From assembly GCA_015067545.1 (NCBI GenBank), contig SVMG01000007.1, positions 37,892 through 101,891 on the forward strand: 64,000 nt of DNA. The letters are read 5' to 3'. The notes under the pieces were generated by a model, which was not told the origin of the DNA, made no database searches, and worked only from the letters and a program-made list of their open reading frames with translations. Both the position numbers and the translations under genes were made by a program. Shown one piece after another: positions 59,632-64,000 of this stretch (position 1 is its first letter; every line of letters starts with the position of its first letter). This stretch comes from Oscillospiraceae bacterium (GTDB lineage: Bacteria; Bacillota; Clostridia; Oscillospirales; Oscillospiraceae).

Positions 59632-60504
59632 ATGAGAAGAATGTTTGCAATCGTACTTGCCCTGGTTATGGTGCTGTCCATGGCCGCCTGCGCCCAGCAG
59701 GCAACCTCCGTGGATGTAGCCGCCGCGAAGAGCATCGCCGATCTGAAGGGCGCAAAGATCGCCGCCCAGGCCGGCACCTTCCACGCCGATGCCATGACCC
59801 AGATCCCCGAAGTCCAGGGTTCTACCCTGCCCGAGTTTTCCGATCTGCTGACCGCACTGAAGGCCGGTACCATCGATGGCTATGTAGCCGAAGAGCCCAC
59901 CGCCATTGAAGTCTGCCTGGGCGACAGCAGCCTGGCATATCTGCCTTTGGTGAATAACTCCACCGGCTTTACCGCCACTGACGCGGATGTCGGCATTGCC
60001 GTGGGTCTGAAGACCGGCAATACCCTGCGTGAGCAGATCAACACCATCCTGGCTGAGATCTCCATCGAGACCCGTCAGGAGCTGATGAATCAGATGGTCC
60101 AGCTGTCCGCCGGCAAGGAAGTCACCTCCCTGGCGCTGACCAGCGAGGCTCCCGCCAACCCCACCGGTACGCTGCGCGTTGCCATGGAATGCGCTTACGC
60201 TCCTTTCAACTGGACGGATATGAACACCCCTTCCCTGGGTGCTGTTGCCATCAGTGGCGAGGGCAAGGACGGTATGTACGCCAACGGTTATGACGTGCAG
60301 ATCGCACAGTACATTGCCAACAAGCTGGGCATGAAGCTGGAAGTCTACTCCTACGAGTGGGATGGTCTGATCCCCGCCCTGAACTCCGGTGCTGTGGATG
60401 CCATCATCGCCGGCATGAGCCCCACTGCAGAACGGGAAGAGCAGATCGACTTCACCAGCGTCTACTATTCCTCCAACCTGGTCATCATCTACAAGAAGAA
60501 GTAA
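59632..60504 (+). CDS. Amino-acid (probably lysine) ABC importer lipoprotein, circularly permuted
   Basis: A 290-residue binding protein with signal peptide and lipobox SMAAC (Cys20). The usual order is swapped. Residues 33-105 (SIADLKGAKIAAQAG... DLLTALKAGTIDGYVAEEP) are the second lobe of a normal protein, 118-150 (DVGIAVGLKTGNTLREQIN) its C-terminal end, and only at 177-290 comes the normal N-terminal lobe (GTLRVAMECAYAPFNW, GYDVQIAQYIANKLGMKLE, AIIAGMSPTAEREEQIDFT) ending at the hinge VIIYKKK. All parts for one binding cleft are present. The riboswitch points to lysine as ligand. Confidence 0.85.
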   Translation: MRRMFAIVLALVMVLSMAACAQQATSVDVAAAKSIADLKGAKIAAQAGTFHADAMTQIPEVQGSTLPEFSDLLTALKAGTIDGYVAEEPTAIEVCLGDSSLAYLPLVNNSTGFTATDADVGIAVGLKTGNTLREQINTILAEISIETRQELMNQMVQLSAGKEVTSLALTSEAPANPTGTLRVAMECAYAPFNWTDMNTPSLGAVAISGEGKDGMYANGYDVQIAQYIANKLGMKLEVYSYEWDGLIPALNSGAVDAIIAGMSPTAEREEQIDFTSVYYSSNLVIIYKKK

Positions 60505-60511
60505 TTGAGAA

Positions 60512-61294
60512 ATGATTGAATTTTTTACCGACGCTTACAACTTATTAGCCGATAATTATCAGTTCCTGCTCCGGGGCGTGGGCTACACTATGCTCATTGC
60601 CCTGGTGGGTACTGTTGCCGGCCTGCTGATTGGCTTGGCCACCGGCGTGCTGCGTACCTGTCCTCTTTCCAAAAACGGCCTTGTCCGCTTTCTGCAGCGA
60701 ATTTTGAACGCCGTGATCACCGTGTACGTGGAAGTATTCCGCGGTACACCTATGATGGTGCAGGCCATGGTCATCTACTGGGGCTACGCCTTCGCCACCG
60801 GCGGTCAGACTCTGCCGCTGATCCCCTCCGGCATTCTCATCGTGTCCATCAACACCGGCGCATATATGGCTGAGATTGTCCGGGGCGGCATCATGTCCAT
60901 CGATAACGGCCAATTTGAAGGCGCAGCTGCTGTGGGCATGACCCACTGGCAGACCATGCTGCACATTATCCTGCCGCAGGTGCTGCGCAATATCCTTCCT
61001 TCCGTTGCCAACGAGTTTGTGATCAACATCAAGGATACCTCCGTGCTGAATGTCATTGGCGTGACAGAGCTGTACTATTTTGCCGATGTGGTCAAACGGC
61101 AGACCTTCCAAACCTTCCAAACCTATTTGGTGGTCTGCATTATCTACTTTATCCTTACCTTCTCCGTCACCCGCCTGCTGCGGTTGGTCGAGAAGAAGCT
61201 TCAGATCTCCGACAGCTTTGTGATCTGCGGCTCCCAGTCCGATCCCAACGCAGAGATCCGCGTTACAAAAAAACCGGAGGTGCCCCATGACTGA
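60512..61294 (+). CDS. Amino-acid ABC importer permease
   Basis: A 260-residue permease of the HisM/GlnP family. Five membrane segments, with the EAA loop for the ATPase at [21 protein letters not shown] (near residue 130) and the typical [11 protein letters not shown]. Its start ATG lies 7 bases after the binding-protein stop and has only a weak GAGAA site, so it probably depends on coupling. It overlaps the ATPase gene by eight bases. Confidence 0.94.
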   Translation: MIEFFTDAYNLLADNYQFLLRGVGYTMLIALVGTVAGLLIGLATGVLRTCPLSKNGLVRFLQRILNAVITVYVEVFRGTPMMVQAMVIYWGYAFATGGQTLPLIPSGILIVSINTGAYMAEIVRGGIMSIDNGQFEGAAAVGMTHWQTMLHIILPQVLRNILPSVANEFVINIKDTSVLNVIGVTELYYFADVVKRQTFQTFQTYLVVCIIYFILTFSVTRLLRLVEKKLQISDSFVICGSQSDPNAEIRVTKKPEVPHD

Positions 61295-62033
61295 AAAGAA
61301 TCCTGTCATCCAAATCAAGGGGCTAAAAAAGAGCTTCGGTAAAGTGGATGTTCTCAAGGGCATCGATCTGGATGTATCCGCTGGCGAGGTCGTTGCCATT
61401 ATCGGCTCCTCCGGCTCCGGCAAGAGCACCATGCTGCGCTGCATCAATCTTTTGGAAACCCCAACAGAAGGCGATATCCTGTGGCACGGGCAAAATGTAC
61501 AGACCGAGATTCCCTCTCTGTATAAGTACCGGGCATCCGTGGGCATGGTATTCCAGCAATTCAATCTGTACAACAATCTGACGGTACTGCAAAACTGCAC
61601 TCTGCCACAGATCAAGGTGCTGGGTCGCAGCAAAGCCGAGGCTGAACGTGTCGCCAAGGACTACCTGGATCGGGTGGGAATGCTCCCCTATCAGAACGCC
61701 CGCCCTGCACAGATCTCCGGCGGTCAGAAGCAGCGTGTGGCCATCGCCCGGGCGCTGTCCATGAATCCGGAAGTCCTGCTGTTCGACGAGCCCACCTCCG
61801 CACTGGATCCCGAAATGGTTGGCGAAGTCCTCTCCGTCATGAAATCCCTGGCCCAGGAGGGCATGACCATGCTGGTGGTTACCCATGAGATGGCCTTTGC
61901 ACGGGACGTGTCCACCCGGGTGGTGTACATGAACCAGGGCGTTATCTGCGAACAGGGCACGCCCGAAGAAGTCTTCGGCAATCCCCAAAAGCAGGAAACC
62001 AAGGATTTCCTCGCCCGCTTCTTAAATGCATAA
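61287..62033 (+). CDS. Amino-acid ABC importer ATPase
   Basis: A 248-residue ATPase of the polar amino-acid family (GlnQ/HisP). Walker A GSSGSGKS (near residue 37), signature ISGGQKQR, Walker [16 protein letters not shown] and H-loop VTHEM are all intact. GGAGGT before ATG 61287. Third gene of the lysine-riboswitch operon; two copies should drive the permease. Confidence 0.96.
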   Translation: MTEKNPVIQIKGLKKSFGKVDVLKGIDLDVSAGEVVAIIGSSGSGKSTMLRCINLLETPTEGDILWHGQNVQTEIPSLYKYRASVGMVFQQFNLYNNLTVLQNCTLPQIKVLGRSKAEAERVAKDYLDRVGMLPYQNARPAQISGGQKQRVAIARALSMNPEVLLFDEPTSALDPEMVGEVLSVMKSLAQEGMTMLVVTHEMAFARDVSTRVVYMNQGVICEQGTPEEVFGNPQKQETKDFLARFLNA

Positions 62034-62040
62034 CATAAAA

Positions 62041-62068
62041 TGCCTGCGGCAGAGCGCCGCAGGCATTT
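62041..62068. terminator. Bidirectional terminator
   Basis: Perfect stem TGCCTGCGGC / GCCGCAGGCA with flanking A and T runs, between the importer operon and the convergent ECF gene. Confidence 0.82.
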
Positions 62069-62070
62069 AC

Positions 62071-62595
62071 TTATTTTTCTGAAATCATCTTTTGATACAG
62101 CTTGCGGATGCCGCATTTCCAGCACAGCAGCATGCCCATCACCGCACCCACAACTGCCTGCAGAATCTGATAGGGCAGCTTCAACACCGCATATTCCGGC
62201 GTGCTGTAAATGAAGGCTCTTCCTAAGGAGTAGCCCACCACCATGATCACCGCACCGATTGCTACGCCGATCCCGGAAGCCAAAACCGGATGCTTTTTAA
62301 GCATATACCGGGAGCACAGAGAGATCACCACTGCCTGCGCGCCATGGGTCACCAGAGAAACAAACATGGGCGTGGGATAGAAGAACAGGTCTCCCAAAAA
62401 TGCGCCGACACCGCCCACCATAAACGCCGCAAAGGGATCCAGCAAAATGGCCGCCGTGCAGATGATCACATCGTTCATGTACAGGTGACCACCGGGCACA
62501 GGAACGCCAAAGGAGCTCATGGCCACATTCATTGCCATCAGCATTGCGGTGGTGCACAACCACACAGTTGTTTTCTTCTTATGTTTTGTTTGCAT
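62071..62595 (-). CDS. ECF transporter S component
   Basis: A 174-residue membrane protein with five to six segments: a basic start KHKKKTTVW, then Ala/Met-rich helix, VPVPGGHLYMNDVIICTAAILLDP and VGGVGAFLGDLFFYPTPM. This is the ECF substrate-capture family, using a shared EcfAAT module. It is divergent from a MocR/PdxR-type regulator, and such regulators often control vitamin B6 genes, so B6 import is a reasonable guess. GGAGG before ATG 62595. Confidence 0.8.
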   Translation of the reverse strand: MQTKHKKKTTVWLCTTAMLMAMNVAMSSFGVPVPGGHLYMNDVIICTAAILLDPFAAFMVGGVGAFLGDLFFYPTPMFVSLVTHGAQAVVISLCSRYMLKKHPVLASGIGVAIGAVIMVVGYSLGRAFIYSTPEYAVLKLPYQILQAVVGAVMGMLLCWKCGIRKLYQKMISEK

Positions 62596-62623
62596 AGGAT
62601 TTCCTCCTTGTAATTCGGATAGA

Positions 62624-62633
62624 AATATTGTAC
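62624..62633. promoter_or_regulatory. ATTGTACAAT palindrome between divergent genes
   Basis: A perfect 10-base palindrome in the 90-base gap between the ECF S component and the regulator. It overlaps a possible -35 (TTGTAC) rightward and -10 (TACAAT) leftward, fitting an operator. Confidence 0.4.
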
Positions 62634-62685
62634 AATTATTCTGATGATATTAAATAACCAAAAATGGAGAAAATAATATAGCCAG

Positions 62686-63771
62686 ATGAAATACACCATT
62701 TACAAAGACCAACGCCCTGTTTACCTGCAGCTGTACAAGCATCTGCGCCGGGACATTATCGAGGGCATATACCCATATGGCAGCAAGCTCCCATCCAAGC
62801 GACTGCTGGCCGACGAGACCGGCGTCAGCACCGTCACCGTAGAGCACGCCTATGCCCTTCTGTGCGACGAAGGCTATGCCCAATCCCGCCAACGCAGCGG
62901 ATATTTTGTGGTATTCCGCCAGTCGGACGGCTTCGCCGCCGCGACCATGTCACCTCCTGCGCCTCATACACCCCATGTTCCCCGGCATTACCCGGATTTT
63001 TCTCTCTCCATTTTGAGCAAGACCATGCGAAAAGTGCTGACTGATTACGAAGAAGCCATTCTCGAAAAATCCCCCAACTCCGGATGCACAGAGCTGAGAG
63101 AAGCCTTGCAGCAATATTTGGCCCGAAACCGGGGCATCCGGGTGGATATTGATCAGATCGTCATCGGTTCCGGCTCAGAATACCTTTACGGATTGATCAT
63201 CGAACTGCTGGGACGGGATCGGATCTTTGCCATAGAATCTCCCTCCTACAAAAAGATCGAACAGGTTTACCGGGCAGCGGAGATTTGTTATGAGTCACTG
63301 CCCCTTGCCCAGGACGGCATCGACAGCCGGGCATTATTTGCATCAAGGGCTCATATCCTGCATACGACACCTTATCGTAGCTTCCCCAGCGGTGTCACCG
63401 CTTCTGCGTCCAAACGCCATGAGTACATCCGCTGGGTGGAAGCCGCCGACCGATATATTATTGAGGACGATTTTGAGTCTGAGTTTTCGGTTTTCGTTAA
63501 GCCAACGGAAACTCTTTTCTCCCTCTCTGACCAGGATAATGTGATCTATCTGAATACATTCTCCAAAACCATCTCCCCTGCTCTGCGGATCGCATACATG
63601 GTGCTCCCCGAAAATCTTGTGGCCACCTTTTCTGACAAACTTGGGTTCTATTCCTGCACAGTGCCCACCTATATGCAGTTAGTTTTGGCACAACTGCTGA
63701 ATAACGGAGATTTCGAACGCCATATCAACCGCGTGCGGCGAAACAAGCGCAAAAGCGGAGCACAGTCCTAA
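62686..63771 (+). CDS. MocR/PdxR-type regulator (GntR helix-turn-helix plus aminotransferase fold), shortened
   Basis: A 361-residue protein. Residues 1-75 are a GntR winged helix (PVYLQLYKHLRRDIIEGIYPYGSKLPSKR). From about 105 follows a class I aminotransferase fold with GSGSEYLYGLI, EDDFESEF and the PLP-lysine context LNTFSKTISPALR. MocR proteins normally have 450-480 residues; this one stops after HINRVRRNKRK, so the C-terminal small domain of roughly 90-100 residues is missing. No continuation is evident in other frames. DNA binding may survive, ligand response perhaps not. Confidence 0.82.
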   Translation: MKYTIYKDQRPVYLQLYKHLRRDIIEGIYPYGSKLPSKRLLADETGVSTVTVEHAYALLCDEGYAQSRQRSGYFVVFRQSDGFAAATMSPPAPHTPHVPRHYPDFSLSILSKTMRKVLTDYEEAILEKSPNSGCTELREALQQYLARNRGIRVDIDQIVIGSGSEYLYGLIIELLGRDRIFAIESPSYKKIEQVYRAAEICYESLPLAQDGIDSRALFASRAHILHTTPYRSFPSGVTASASKRHEYIRWVEAADRYIIEDDFESEFSVFVKPTETLFSLSDQDNVIYLNTFSKTISPALRIAYMVLPENLVATFSDKLGFYSCTVPTYMQLVLAQLLNNGDFERHINRVRRNKRKSGAQS

Positions 63772-63824
63772 TACTGCAAAAGATTCTATAAGAATCGTTA
63801 CAACTCATAAAGATTGCGGAAATA

Positions 63825-63853
63825 TTGAGATTTTGAATAATTTATGGTATAAT
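63825..63853 (+). promoter_or_regulatory. Promoter of the gene at the right edge
   Basis: TTGAGA (63825-63830), 17-base spacer, extended TGGTATAAT (-10 at 63848-63853). The start codon is 133 bases on, so the leader is long. Confidence 0.75.
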
Positions 63854-63898
63854 GCAATCAATTCGATAAATCGGAATTTGACGGTCATTTTTCACCCC

Positions 63899-63931
63899 AC
63901 CGATGGTTGATTTCTCTCCACTCAACCATCG
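63899..63931 (+). other. Hairpin in the long leader of the right-edge gene
   Basis: Perfect 11-bp stem CCGATGGTTGA / TCAACCATCGG with an 11-base loop, in the leader between the promoter and the ribosome binding site. No T run follows, so it is a leader structure rather than a terminator. Confidence 0.65.
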
Positions 63932-63986
63932 GTTCGTGTTCTTTGTTACCAAAATTGTCTATACTGAAAGCGAAAGGAGGTAACCT

Positions 63987-64000
63987 ATGGACCAAGTAAA
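63987..64000 (+). CDS. Start of a gene cut by the window edge
   Basis: ATG at 63987 stands six bases after AAAGGAGG. Only MDQV and part of a fifth codon are visible, so nothing can be said of its product. Confidence 0.6.

Overview
The window is a 64 kb chromosomal segment from a low-to-mid GC Firmicute, most likely class Clostridia and the Oscillospiraceae/Ruminococcaceae group. The evidence is the IspH–ribosomal S1 fusion gene, the dnaG–rpoD order, a tRNA-Trp-sensing T-box, a lysine riboswitch, an isolated spoVAC, strong GGAGG ribosome binding sites and TTGACA/TATAAT promoters with 17-base spacers. The genus cannot be fixed from the sequence alone.

Layout. Positions 1-1600 are the relic of an integrative element: three direct repeats whose core looks like a tRNA 3' end, a small zinc-finger membrane protein and a tyrosine recombinase broken by two frameshifts. 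Positions 1600-9850 hold an ABC exporter pair, two membrane proteins (HdeD-like and TauE/SafE), an EF-G-like GTPase lacking the catalytic His, a P-type-ATPase-like protein lacking the phosphorylated Asp, and RlmB. Then come ftsH, tex, divergent cysE/cysK, and a leftward operon dnaG–rpoD–sigma-like gene–cmk–ispH/S1 (22.9 to 16.6 kb). Positions 23-35 kb hold yigZ–hflX, rpmE, an aminopeptidase, a homocysteine methyltransferase, a membrane protein with an acyltransferase fold, birA, a membrane-anchored Cys-rich peptide, an MFS carrier, ackA, tmcAL, nagB and an ECF S component. Positions 36-42 kb are more accessory: a TIGR00266 protein, an unknown low-GC gene bracketed by a duplicated end of spoVAC, spoVAC, an exonuclease, two tRNA genes and a protein of about 21 MORN repeats.

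The right third is metabolic and housekeeping. aspA is followed by a standalone trpB under a Trp T-box. serA–serC–DUF1015 faces glyA, so the route from 3-phosphoglycerate to serine and glycine lies together, and cysE/cysK, which take serine to cysteine, lie 33 kb to the left. A leftward operon of eight genes (ktrB/trkH, ktrA/trkA, a SPOUT methyltransferase, dprA, topA, trmFO, plsX, rnc) runs from 59.2 to 50.0 kb. A lysine riboswitch then controls an amino-acid ABC importer whose binding protein appears circularly permuted. The window ends with a divergent ECF S component / MocR-type regulator pair (the regulator is shortened at its C-terminus) and the first codons of a further gene.

Most of the window is conserved core genome. 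The points most worth a second look are the permuted binding protein, the pseudo-P-type ATPase, the Cys-rich peptide, the membrane acyltransferase-like protein with a substituted catalytic His and a leaderless start, the second divergent sigma factor, and the orphan consensus promoter antisense to cysE.
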